From NCBI RefSeq assembly GCF_023065955.2, contig NW_026622930.1, positions 23,227,449-23,291,448 on the forward strand: a stretch of 64,000 nucleotides of DNA, given 5' to 3'. Shown here piece by piece: positions 55,151-64,000 of the stretch (position 1 is its first letter; each line of letters begins with the position of its first letter). Source of the DNA: Ursus arctos (Eukaryota; Chordata; Mammalia; Carnivora; Ursidae). Made by a program: the position numbers and the translations under genes. The notes under the pieces are model-generated. The model had not been told where the DNA came from. It did no database searches and saw only the letters and a list, made by a program, of their open reading frames with translations.

Positions 55151-55935
55151 ATGCCTTTATGAACCAAGTTGATCTCCGATGAGGCCAAGTAACTATCGGG
55201 TTGAATCATACAAAACTGATAGTTGACTGCTTTTGGCCTATAAAAATGACTATTTTAAATGATTCAAACAAATAGAGTATTTGAGATCACCACCCAGAAT
55301 CAAAAAGGTAGAGACTAAACAAAGCTTCAATCAATCACCTAACAGCAATCATGAGCTGACACTTGGGACAATCGCCTATTTACATATATGTTTTTGGCTT
55401 TCCTATGAGTCTTGAACATACTGGGGATGAACTGAATAGTTGGACTGGTGACAAAGAGAGCCTGTGGCTAATTCTCCAAGGCAGGTGCCACCCAGATTCC
55501 AGCTTCTGGATTTGTCCTTCCATGAAGCCACCATGTGTCATTCTCACCACTAAGCCCTTTGTAGGATATAACTGTACGAGCCCACTCACTGTTTGCCTCT
55601 AGACCAACTTTGTTCTACAGCTGGTCGCTGGACTGAACAGAAAGTATTTCTTCCATTGTCACCCATGAATCACTAATAGCTTCTGTATGGTATAACCATG
55701 GGGTAGAGGAAGGAATGCAGCACCTTCCTGATCTATTCCATCTCTTCAGCAGGAGAAGGCGGGTTGGGGTTTCCTCATGCATGAATACAATGGAAAGAAG
55801 AGAAATGGAGGCAGTCATGTTTATCACCCTAAGGGTTCAAAGGATTGGCGACTGTGTCTTTTAGAAAAGACTCTTCCCAAAGGAAAGGTTCTTACACTCC
55901 AACTGTCATGAACTTTTCTAAAATTGCTCTTTATT
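55151..55935. other. Unassigned sequence between two CR1/L3 copies
   Basis: No gene or known repeat is recognised. The spacer does not look like CR1. Confidence 0.4.
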
Positions 55936-56690
55936 CATAAATGACATGAAGCTGGAAGGGACAGCTGATGTGCTAGATGAAAGAACCTTACCCTAACAGA
56001 TTATGGTGTGCTAGACTTTAAAAATCCAGGGCTGAATTGAACAAAATGAAAGAATGATCCCAACTAAGTAAAATAAGCCATTGTAAGTGCAGGAAGAGAA
56101 ATGGTTTAGCAGCAGTGCACATAAAATAGTCAAGATTTTCAGTGACTTTAAATTCAACTTTATGCTATAGTCATTTAAAAAAACAAACAAAAGTCTAGAA
56201 AAGGGGAACACTGGGATCATTCCATAACGAACTGGTTGGGACATGTCTGGAATACTGTTTATGCTGTGGACATGCTTCTTTGGAAGGGATGCCCCCCCCA
56301 AAAAAGTCATTTTTCAGAAAACAGTGACCTGGATGAAAGAGTTTAAAACCCTTGTATGAGAATGCCCAAGGAAACTGGAGATATTTTGGCCTTTAGAAAA
56401 AAAAAAATCCTTAAAGACAAAAAGCCCTGTCTTCAAACACTGGGAGTGTAATTAGATCTATTCTGTGTGTCTCCAAGGGCTGGAAGCAATACAGGTGGTA
56501 AAAGCTAGAGTGAGTCAGAATAAGGAAGGCTTTGGAACATTCAGTGCTCTTTAGAATGGGATGGAACGGCAAAAGGAGCAATGAGCTGCTCGTCACTGTA
56601 GGGGTTCAAGCCAAGTCTGAATGAACTCGTATAGAAGAGATTCAAAAATTAGGTGCACAGAGAGCCTTGACAACCTTTTGGATCCTTTCC
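55936..56690 (+). mobile_element. CR1/L3-type LINE fragment, copy 2
   Basis: The copy starts at the same RT region as copy 1: 'atgacatgaagctggaaggg' then 'acagctgatgtgctagatga'. Near the end 'gaatgggatggaacggcaaa' and 'gagctgctcgtcactgtagg' match the WNGLP and SSLEV-type text at the end of the CR1 ORF. It is strongly decayed. Confidence 0.65.
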
Positions 56691-56709
56691 ACCCCTCAAA
56701 TGCTGTTTC

Positions 56710-56885
56710 TAACGATAAAGTTTTATGAGCACATACAATGTGGCAGGTAGTGGGGATGCAGACATGGATAAATCCCTGGTCTCAAGAAGTAAGATATCCC
56801 ATGTCCTTCAAAAGCCCACAGTGGCCAATGAAGGGGCTTGTGGGAGACAATACACAACTGACTATAATGTATCATATTGAGGGCT
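56710..56885 (-). repeat. L2 LINE 3' end, antisense
   Basis: 'tatgagcacatacaatgtgg', 'caggtagtggggatgcagac' and 'ccctggtctcaagaagtaag' match the antisense L2 terminus. Confidence 0.6.
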
Positions 56886-57065
56886 CTACAAGTCCCATCA
56901 CCTAAGGTGCCACTGGAGCTCGAAGGGGGAAGCATTCATTCCATCCTTCCTTTCACCTGCCCCCCCCCCCAACTTTCTGCCTTCCCTTAACGTTTATTAG
57001 GTAGGAAATAGTGGCTGATGCTGGAGCTTTAAGTCCCTTCACCTTCCAGATCACTTTCTTTAAAA

Positions 57066-57190
57066 CAGTGGTTCTCAAACTTCGGTCATATCAGAATCAC
57101 CTGGTGGAAATGTCCTACTTTAATGAGCCTGGATTTCCTTTATTAGTTCTCCAGGTGATTTTGATGTTTACCAAACTTTGCAAACCACTG
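57066..57190 (+). mobile_element. MER5-type hAT MITE with both ends
   Basis: Both terminal repeats are visible: 'cagtggttctcaaac' at the left and 'gcaaaccactg' at the right. Flanking 8-bp sequences ctttaaaa (57058-57065) and ctctaaat (57191-57198) agree at 6 of 8 bases, as expected for an old hAT duplication. Confidence 0.85.
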
Positions 57191-57204
57191 CTCTAAATCA
57201 CCCA

Positions 57205-57375
57205 AAACCTGAATTCAAATCCCAGCTCTATCTCTTACCAGCCATGGGATTTTGAGCAAGTTAAGTCTTCCCAGCCTCCTTCCTGTAAAATCTCTTCTCG
57301 GGATCACTGTGACAATCATGAGCAACCACGTATGAACAGCACTTAGCACCGCTCATGGAACACAGAAAGGGCTTG
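57205..57375 (+). repeat. MIR SINE, near full length
   Basis: 'attcaaatcccagctctatc', 'tgggattttgagcaagttaa', 'cttcctgtaaaatctcttct' and 'agcacttagcaccgctcatg' give the MIR order. Confidence 0.75.
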
Positions 57376-57694
57376 AAAGGATGTAGTCATTGCTGTCATT
57401 ACCCAGAAGACTGGCATACCTGGGCCTTCTCTCTGCCCCGCCTCCCACTTCTTGCCAATGCCAATTTTCCAACAAACCGGCGGCAGTAGCAGACCACCTT
57501 CCCAGCGCAGCCTCAGATGCTTCCCTCCATGGTCACGGTCATCTAAGTTGCCCCACAGGGGACCCACGGTCCTCGACTCTTAGCTGTATCCCATCTCCCA
57601 ACTCCTTCCAAGACCTAGCCCCACAAACTGACGAGCTTAGCCCGGGTCCTTACCAGACCTTGCTAGATAGGTCTACAGATGGGAAGGTTCTCCG
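57376..57694. other. Unassigned sequence
   Basis: A 112-codon plus frame (57390-57728) and an overlapping minus frame are unrecognised. Confidence 0.4.
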
Positions 57695-57810
57695 AGGCTG
57701 CCATAACCAAGCTGTGCGACTTAACTGAGTTACATGGAAGTTCTCTGGCCTCAGTTTCGCACCTGTACAAGGAGGGAATTGGTCTAGAAGAGTTTCTCTA
57801 TGGTCTCACC
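57695..57810 (+). repeat. MIR SINE core fragment
   Basis: 'tctctggcctcagtttcgca' and 'cctgtacaaggagggaattg' match the MIR core. Confidence 0.6.
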
Positions 57811-58464
57811 AATGGCATTTTGAGGACACAAATGTTTGAATGAGACTCTTCCACACAGTACAATGCATTTAGCACGCACTGCTTCTTAATGCCGCCAATG
57901 CCCGTTCATCATTGGAGCAAGAAATACATACCACAGGATCGGGGGTGGGGGCCATACTATCCCACTGAGACTACAGAATACTTCTAATGATGTTTTTCAG
58001 CTCTAACTCTGACCTTGTCCTCCAGAACTGAGAAACAAGCTGAGACTATAACCAACACCCAGTGGGTCTGCCTTGCCAGGACAGTAAAGGACATGATTTC
58101 AAAATATTCTAGGAAAAAGCACTAAGGCCCAGTGGTCTGCTTCCTTGAGTTAGCTACGGCTGGAGGCAGGCTGGGAAGCAGCTCCCTACTCCCACTTATT
58201 CATCGAGAAGAGCTACAGCAGCCAAGGGGGTCTTCCCAGGCCCCAGTGGGCAACTGGCTGGAAGCTGATCCCTGTTAGCCCAGCCAAGGGCCCCCTTCCA
58301 ATCCAATTACACATAGCCATGGTGGATTCCCTACTGCCTGCAGCCTCCACTGACCCAAGCCCAAGATGGGCACTGAATAAAATTCAATTACCTTCTGGCT
58401 CAGGGTGAACCCCTATATGAAAAAGCAGACTTTTAGAGAAGCGAGGAGTAAAACTAAGAGCTGA
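57811..58464. other. Unassigned sequence
   Basis: No gene or repeat is recognised. Confidence 0.4.
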
Positions 58465-58595
58465 ATCCCAAGCATTATTTACCCATTGAGCCAGTATTTA
58501 CTCCATTCCTACGATATATTGGCAATTTTCTAGGCCCAGAGCACAGAAATAGCGAACAGGAGTGTACCTCTGTGGCATGTACATTCTGCTGGAAC
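58465..58595 (-). repeat. L2 LINE 3' end, antisense
   Basis: 'gagccagtatttactccatt', 'ggcaattttctaggcccaga' and 'catgtacattctgctgg' fit an antisense L2 terminus. Confidence 0.55.
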
Positions 58596-58599
58596 TTGC

Positions 58600-58830
58600 C
58601 ATGAGTCATCTCCCGGGCCAGACATACCAGGGTTTGCATCCTGCTCTGCCACTTTTTCTGGGTAGAATTGGTGAGTTGACATCCCTGAGCCTCAATTTGT
58701 TTGTGGGTGAAATGGGTCTAATAATGAAATCTACCTCCTAAGGATGTCAAAAGAATTAAATGATGCGTGCAAAAACACCATTTTAGCGCCTGGCTCAAAA
58801 TACAAGCTCGATGCGCGTCAGGTGTTTTCC
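58600..58830 (+). repeat. MIR SINE, near full length
   Basis: 'gtttgcatcctgctctgcca', 'gttgacatccctgagcctca', 'aaatgggtctaataatgaaa' and 'gaattaaatgatgcgtgcaa' match MIR. Confidence 0.8.
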
Positions 58831-59034
58831 CTAATAAATTAAGGGAGAAAAGCAAATGGGGCTATTGCCCAAAAGAAGAGGAAGGAAAAGACAAACTATG
58901 TTATGGTTACCACTGGAGTTAGGAGCTGTAAGTCTTCGGTAAAGGAGAAGGCATTTTCCTGATTGCTGTTCCCTGACGCATCTCAGTCGGAGGCCTAATC
59001 ATGGATGCTCAGAAGGAAAGAAGCCTAAGTGGAC

Positions 59035-59120
59035 ATCTGATTCAACCCCTTCACATTAAAGAAAAGAAGCCTAAAGCCCAGAGAGGTTTCATGACTTACC
59101 CAAGGCCACACAACCCCCAG
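59035..59120 (-). repeat. MIR/MIR3 SINE, antisense
   Basis: 'gaagcctaaagcccagagag' and 'gacttacccaaggccacaca' match the antisense MIR core. Confidence 0.65.
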
Positions 59121-59164
59121 GGAAAGTAGCAGAGGCGGAAGGAGGCAGAATGACAGAGCAGAAG

Positions 59165-59305
59165 TCCCAGATATGTGTTTCAATCCTGGTACCTACCATA
59201 CCCGTATCTGACCTTGGGCAAAGGATCTGATGTCTTGGAGCCCCAGGTTCTTCATCCGTGATGGGTGCCTGGCATACAGTGGGACCTCTGTAAATATTGG
59301 TCCCT
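59165..59305 (+). repeat. MIR SINE fragment
   Basis: 'tatctgaccttgggcaaagg', 'agccccaggttcttcatccg' and 'gtgcctggcatacagtggga' give a sense MIR with a short internal deletion. Confidence 0.6.
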
Positions 59306-59604
59306 GTGCCTCCCCCCCACTCTCTGGGATTCCTCAGCCTCATTTCACAGCAGTGGCGGCCAGGATCTAAGTCTGAGAGACCTCTTCACTGAAGGCATGA
59401 AGATCAGGACAGATGGGAGAGAATGTGTGACAAGGGAAGCATTGCGAGTGTCTTTTGCGGGGCTCTTCGGCACTCGGAGCATGCCTCTGGACAGTGTGGG
59501 AGACCGGACAGGCAAAAGAACGCCTTTGGTTTTAAACTTCTCTCAGACCACCTTCATCTGTGAAATGAAAACGTGTGGAAAGGATGAAATGAGCTAACTT
59601 AGAA
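59306..59604. other. Unassigned sequence
   Basis: The open frame 59265-59597 (+; 110 codons) is unrecognised and partly reads through MIR sequence. Confidence 0.4.
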
Positions 59605-59840
59605 TACTAGCTAAGTAATACCTGGCTTACTATGGGCCAGGCACTGTTCTGAAGACTCGACACGCATGAGCTCACTTACTCTTCACAAGAGCCCTGTGAG
59701 GTCGGTACGTACTGTCCCCATTTTACAGATGAGGAAAGTAGGGCCCACGAAGGGAAGGTACCTTATTAAACAGGTCATACTGTTCATACTGGGAGAAAGC
59801 CAGGATGTCAACCCAGGCATCTGGCTCCAAGTCTGTGCTC
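59605..59840 (-). repeat. MIR SINE, antisense, near full length
   Basis: 'ggcttactatgggccaggca', 'cactgttctgaagactcgac', 'ttacagatgaggaaagtagg' and 'gtcaacccaggcatctggct' are a textbook antisense MIR. Confidence 0.85.
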
Positions 59841-59844
59841 TAAA

Positions 59845-60130
59845 CAGGGGTGGCAAACTTTTTCTGTGAAGGGCCAGATGGTAAGTCTTCCAGGCTTTGC
59901 ACGCCGCACAGCTACTCCGCCCCGCCTTCGCAAAGCAGCCAGGGACAAAGCAGACACAAGTAAGCGTGCCTGTGTTCTGATAAAACTTTATGAACACTGA
60001 AATCAGAATTTCATTAAATATGTGCATCACAAATTATTCTTTTGACTGCTTTCAACTATTTATAACGGGAAAAGCCATCTGTAGCTCAAAGGCCGGATGG
60101 AAGCAGGCAACGGGCTGCAGTCAGCCCCCG
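59845..60130 (+). mobile_element. hAT-type MITE with 'CAGGGGTCGGCAAAC' ends, long version
   Basis: The left end 'caggggtggcaaactttttc' is well preserved; 'tgtgaagggccagatggtaa', 'gtgttctgataaaactttat' and the distal 'gctgcagtcagcccccg' follow in order. The copy at 5153-5370 is the same family in the other orientation. Confidence 0.75.
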
Positions 60131-60475
60131 AGCAGTTCAGGGAACCCGTGCTATCCTGAGCTACCCTGCCTCACTTTGTGGACTCTGACATGGAAAGTGC
60201 CGGAACAGGGATGGTCACAGACTCAGTGGTCAGGAAGCATTCATTTCCTTTCCCTTCCCTAATCCCGGTCACCCTCCCAACCCCTGTCAACCGAGAAAAT
60301 AGCCACATTGTGCTGTGTGCCCAGCAGAAGAGATGAGAAAGGGGCATTCGTGGGGCGGACCGCAGCTTCCTCAGTCGGCACAGCCCGGCTGGCCCCAAAG
60401 GGGAGGAGAAGCTGGACGCTTCAGGTCAGTGTGTCTCGAGCGATCGTGTGTGTACACCTGGACGTCTTGGTAAAA
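60131..60475. other. Unassigned sequence
   Basis: Some CpGs (gatcgtgtg, ctcgagcg) but no gene or repeat. Confidence 0.4.
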
Positions 60476-60570
60476 GCAGATTCTGACTCAGCAGGTCTGG
60501 GGTGAGGCCTGCGATTCTGCTTTTCTAACAAGCTCCTGCATGAGGCCAGTGTTGCGGTTCTGGGGCCTGT
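60476..60570 (+). mobile_element. MER5A-type hAT fragment
   Basis: 'gattctgactcagcaggtct', 'ggggtgaggcctgcgattct' and 'gcttttctaacaagctcctg' match the middle of MER5A. Confidence 0.75.
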
Positions 60571-61390
60571 CTCTGAGCAGTCACTTCTGGGGCAAACCCT
60601 CTGTGTCCATCACACAAGTCAGACACAACAGTGCTGCGTCCTGACCTCGGGTTCAGAACAGCGTCCCTCAGGCTGGACTCTCCGGAGACAGGGTAGGGCT
60701 CAGGATCAATAAGCAGGTCCACTCTCCCCAGACAGCCCTGAGATGACTTCAACTGAAGGGGGGAGACACCGAGGGCAGAGATCAAGAGCGGGCAGAGGGA
60801 GGCTCCAGCAAAGGCCGTCAGCTGCTTCGGGCAACAGCACGCCGGGCCTCCTCGGGGGACCTGGCAGACAGCAGCCTCTCCTCCTGCGCCTGCCAAGGCT
60901 CTGATGGACCGAAGCAAGAGGCCTATTTCCTCATCGGGCCTCTGAATAACTAGGGCACTTCCACAAGGTCACAGTTATTCATTTAAATTCCAGCTCTAAT
61001 CAGCAGGCAGAGCCTGAGAAATTACCCTTCTGAAGAGAGAGACTGTCATTGGAGCACCAAAAGCAGCCCCTCATGGCTGGAGGGGGAGGCGCTGGGGGAG
61101 GGGAAGAGGGGGGTCTTACCCCCACAGGCCCCAGCACTGTTCCCTGCCTCCTACATCCTTCCTCTCCTCTGCCCTCTTCCTCACCTCCAAAGGGCTTGTT
61201 CTCCTTAGCAGAGACTTGTGGAATCCACAGGAAGAGGGAGAGCGCTGAGGGCATGACATGGCCCAGAGGGGGCTGGGACTGCCCACTCCTGACCCCCAGG
61301 CAGCACAGGGAGACCAGTGACAAATCCCAGTGGGCCAGGGGCATGGGATAAGTGCCTGACAGGGGTATCCTCCAGGCCACAAATGGGTTA
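60571..61390. other. Unassigned GC-rich sequence, no gene seen
   Basis: Open frames of 130 codons (60525-60917, minus) and 164 codons (61000-61494, minus) lie here with overlapping plus frames. Products are proline- and glycine-rich with no domain I recognise. Confidence 0.4.
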
Positions 61391-61394
61391 CCTG

Positions 61395-61465
61395 GGGTTG
61401 GAGATGTCCCTCCCCCTCCCCGGGCCTCAGTTTCCTCCTCTGAAAAGTAAACTCGTTGTCCTCTT
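61395..61465 (+). repeat. MIR SINE core fragment
   Basis: 'cgggcctcagtttcctcctc' followed by 'tgaaaagtaaactcg' is a clear MIR core. Confidence 0.6.
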
Positions 61466-61549
61466 TGGACAGGATACGCTTTGAGCTCCAACATGCCTCA
61501 GGACCCTACAGATTCACAATGCCCTGGTACTTGTTCCCACACTGTCTGC

Positions 61550-61690
61550 TCAATAAATATTCTTGAGGCCCTACTATGTGCCACGCACTGCACGGAAAGT
61601 GAAGAACGCAGACACAGAGAAGAAGAACCCCGGCCCACAGCTCTGCCTTGGCAAGGCCAGGTTTTCAAAGATAAACAGCACCAGCTTCGG
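61550..61690 (-). repeat. L2 LINE 3' end, antisense
   Basis: 'caataaatattcttgaggcc', 'ctactatgtgccacgcactg' and 'gcaaggccaggttttcaaag' fit antisense L2. Confidence 0.6.
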
Positions 61691-61699
61691 AGGGAGACA

Positions 61700-61830
61700 G
61701 CTGAGATCCTGGTCTTGTACTAGCAGCTGGAGACCGCGGGCAGTCACCGGCCCTCTCTGAGGCCTCTCTCATGTGAGAGAGGATGGGAACACCTGCCTGG
61801 GAGGGTTGACGTGAAGCTTAAATTAGAGCT
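61700..61830 (+). repeat. MIR SINE fragment
   Basis: 'gcagtcaccggccctctctg', 'aggcctctctcatgtgagag' and 'tgcctgggagggttgacgtg' match MIR in order. Confidence 0.55.
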
Positions 61831-62239
61831 GAGCGTCCCTCAGCTTCTTCAGGTCAGCACCGCACAAATGCCTGATGCTACTCTGTTATCCTAAACTTCC
61901 CTCCTAAAGACGGGGGGGGGGGGGCTGGGGATCTTCCCACATGAAGTCCAGAGAGGGATCGCCCACCCCCTTTTCTCCTGGGGGTCTCCAGGACCACCTC
62001 TCCGCGCCCCCAGCCCACCTCCTGGACCTAGGGGAAGGCGCTGCCTGCTGGCCCCCGTCGCCAGCTACGTCTTCCAGTAGGTTACCTCCCACCGATATCC
62101 CCAACATGTAAAATTAATCAGTCATCCCTCACAGTCTTCCCGCGGCCCCTGGGTAAACAGTTACATTAGCTCATAAAATCCCCAATTTGTTTTCCTGTGG
62201 GGAAGGGGAAAAAATCAGAGAACCACTAAAGGCGTCTTG
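61831..62239. other. Unassigned sequence with a G-run
   Basis: A run of G residues lies near 61911-61923. No gene is seen. Confidence 0.4.
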
Positions 62240-62365
62240 TTTCAGAGCCACAGCACGGCTGGCTCCACGCTGCCGGCCGGCGGCTCAGAGAGGCGGGAGG
62301 CGGCCGCTGACCTCAGCCTGGGCCAGGCAGCCCGGCCGCCTCCAGCTCTGTCCCGGGCCACAAGG
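62240..62365. promoter_or_regulatory. Small CpG-dense cluster
   Basis: About 11 CpGs fall in roughly 125 bases, including 'ccggccggcggc' and a NotI site (gcggccgc at 62300-62307). The surrounding sequence is CpG-poor. It is too small for a classical CpG island. No transcript start can be shown. Confidence 0.4.
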
Positions 62366-62479
62366 AAAGGTGCTGAACTAGTGACCCGTGTCAGACTCAG
62401 AAACCACCAAAAAACAAGGGGTTGGGGTGGGGACTTACAGGATGGGTAATCAGCTCTTGACACCCCAAGGGCAGCACAA

Positions 62480-62660
62480 AGATTTGGAATCAGGCTGGAA
62501 TCCCCTCTTGGCCCAGCTCCTCGATGGCTGGGGGACCTCAACACATCACTTAACCTCCTGGCCTCAACTTCCTAGCAGAAAAATGGCACTCTGTGGACAC
62601 ACCTCAGAGGGTTATTAAGAGAAAAAGATGAGAGAATGGCTGTGCAGCTAGAACGGGGCT
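62480..62660 (+). repeat. MIR SINE
   Basis: 'caacacatcacttaacctcc', 'ggcctcaacttcctagcag' and 'cacctcagagggttattaag' match MIR. Confidence 0.75.
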
Positions 62661-63059
62661 GCGTTGGTCTAGTTACAGGGGCTGTTATGTGACGGAGGGG
62701 CATCCACTGATCTCCACCCCTTTGGAAAGACAGACAGGAGCCTGTGTGTCTCTGCCATACTGTTTCATACTGTTTGGTCAAAAGGACCAATAGGCACTTT
62801 TGCGAGAATTACAAAAAAGTGCCCCCCCCCAACTCTTGGTCAGAGGCAACCCCACGACTGCAGGCTTGGCAAGAGGAATGCAGGCGGGATTTCAGCCCCC
62901 ACTCATTCCCACAGCACACACAAGCCAACGTGGAGACCCCAGGTCACATCTCTGCCAGGAACCAGGAGGAGGAGGGGTTGAGCCAAGAGGCACTCCTACA
63001 ACCGATATTTGAGCTGTTGGGTTTGCTACCTCACCACCTCAAGGTGTTCCAGAAAGCAT
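62661..63059. other. Unassigned sequence
   Basis: The open frame 62744-63067 (+; 107 codons) is unrecognised. A short C-run lies near 62822. Confidence 0.4.
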
Positions 63060-63352
63060 CATCTTAACAGAGAAGCCTTTCCTGAGCATCCTCTATACGT
63101 TAGCAACTTAGTTTTTAATAGTTTCATTCTTCTCCCCTGTGCTCATCACCTACCCTCTCATACAATATATGTAATATATACATATATGTACTATGTGTGT
63201 GTTCTTTACAGTTCTTTAGCTCATCGTCTTCCCTCAAGTAGAATAAAAGATCCATGAGGACAGGGATTGTCTTCTGTTTTGTCCACTGTTTTATCCCTAG
63301 TGCCTAGAACAGTGCCTGGTACACAGGAGGTTCTCAATATTTGTTGAGTAAA
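63060..63352 (+). repeat. L2 LINE 3' end
   Basis: 'gagaagcctttcctgagcat', 'aaaagatccatgaggacagg', 'gattgtcttctgttttgtcc', 'ctagtgcctagaacagtgcc' and 'aggttctcaatatttgttga' are a clear, well-preserved L2 3' end, with an AT-rich expansion near 63165-63195. Confidence 0.9.
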
Positions 63353-63714
63353 ATATTATTAAATAGATTAATTTAATGGAATCTTCCTAGGAAATGCTGT
63401 CCTATGCATCAGTTGGAACACCATTTATTTTGAAAGGTAGGGTGTGGACAGAAGAAAAAGACAGGGAACCGTATTAGCTGGGAGATATCTGTATTATTGT
63501 TTTATGTTATGTAATATATCACATAGATCAATGGTCAGAAACCCTACTTAAGTCTGGTTGATTCCTTTAGACAGTCAAAAAAAGGATAAATTCATTTGGA
63601 AAAAGGACTGCTAATAATGAAGATACCATATTATTTCTAAAGAAAAGTAGACAATAGTCCCATTAGGAAATGTTTACAAGACCTTCAATTGCTGAGAATT
63701 TTCAGTGATGGAAT
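63353..63714. other. Unassigned A/T-rich sequence
   Basis: No gene or repeat is recognised. Confidence 0.4.
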
Positions 63715-63925
63715 CTTCAGTGCATTCCAATGGAGCGTGCATGAACTTTGGAGTCCCAGAGTCCTAGGTTCATATCCCAGTGCTACCGCTGATGAACCCT
63801 ATGACCTTGGGCAAATGGTGTAACCTGCTGGCCCTCAATTTCCATTATATTAAAATGGATATAACAATACCTAGGCCTTGTATTGATACTACAAGAATTC
63901 AATATTAAAAGGACTAAACAAGAAA
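63715..63925 (+). repeat. MIR SINE, near full length
   Basis: 'aggttcatatcccagtgcta', 'gaccttgggcaaatggtgta', 'ctggccctcaatttccatta' and 'aacaatacctaggccttg' match MIR order. Confidence 0.75.
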
Positions 63926-64000
63926 TTGTATGTGAAATAGCTAAGAATGATGATATTCCCTTCTCATTTGGTAGGGTTAATTACTCTTCTTAACTCAAAA

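Noticed and set aside
61000..61494. 164-codon minus-strand frame
   Set aside because: Product is low-complexity (proline- and glycine-rich) and overlaps plus-strand frames; it also runs through a MIR core.

Overview
This window is nuclear DNA from a placental mammal, and the repeats place it in the dog-like carnivores (Caniformia), most likely a bear or a seal relative. The main clue is a set of tRNA-Lys-derived Can-SINEs whose body (gcacctgggtggcacagcgg at the head, gggatcgagcccc as B box, aataaataaataaaatcttt at the tail) reads like the bear/pinniped subfamily rather than the dog or mustelid versions as I remember them. A truncated L1 with a carnivore-type 3' UTR agrees. Genus and species cannot be read from the sequence.

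I find no protein-coding exon, tRNA, rRNA, snRNA or other gene that I can support. The longest open frames are 167, 164, 148 and 147 codons. None resembles a known protein except where it lies in a repeat: the 148-codon frame is the sense strand of an old L2 LINE. The window is therefore intergenic or a very large intron.

Layout. 1-15 kb: ancient repeats (MIR, L2, MER5-type hAT elements, two or three old LTRs) with two young-family SINEs (4.05 and 9.45 kb) and one older one (8.05 kb). 15-18.5 kb: repeat-poor, A/T-rich, with three stretches dense in homeodomain-type motifs. 18.7-28.7 kb: old LTRs, MIR, L2, and a MIR lying inside another MIR. 28.7-36.9 kb: simple repeats, four SINEs and a truncated L1. 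36.9-40.6 kb: the most repeat-poor block, with the best enhancer-like sequence. 41-43 kb and 50.5-51.8 kb: antisense L2 copies. 54.5-56.7 kb: two copies of an ancient CR1/L3-type LINE. 57-64 kb: MIR, L2 and hAT fossils and a small CpG cluster near 62.3 kb.

No genes act together here. Any function is probably regulatory. The best candidates are the repeat-poor, motif-dense blocks (37.7-38.1, 39.1-39.5, 17.2-17.5 and 18.2-18.5 kb) and a CTCF-like core formed exactly where a SINE joined its target site at 34.58 kb. Calls of conserved-looking sequence are inferences from composition; no alignment was possible. I found no undescribed multi-gene system.
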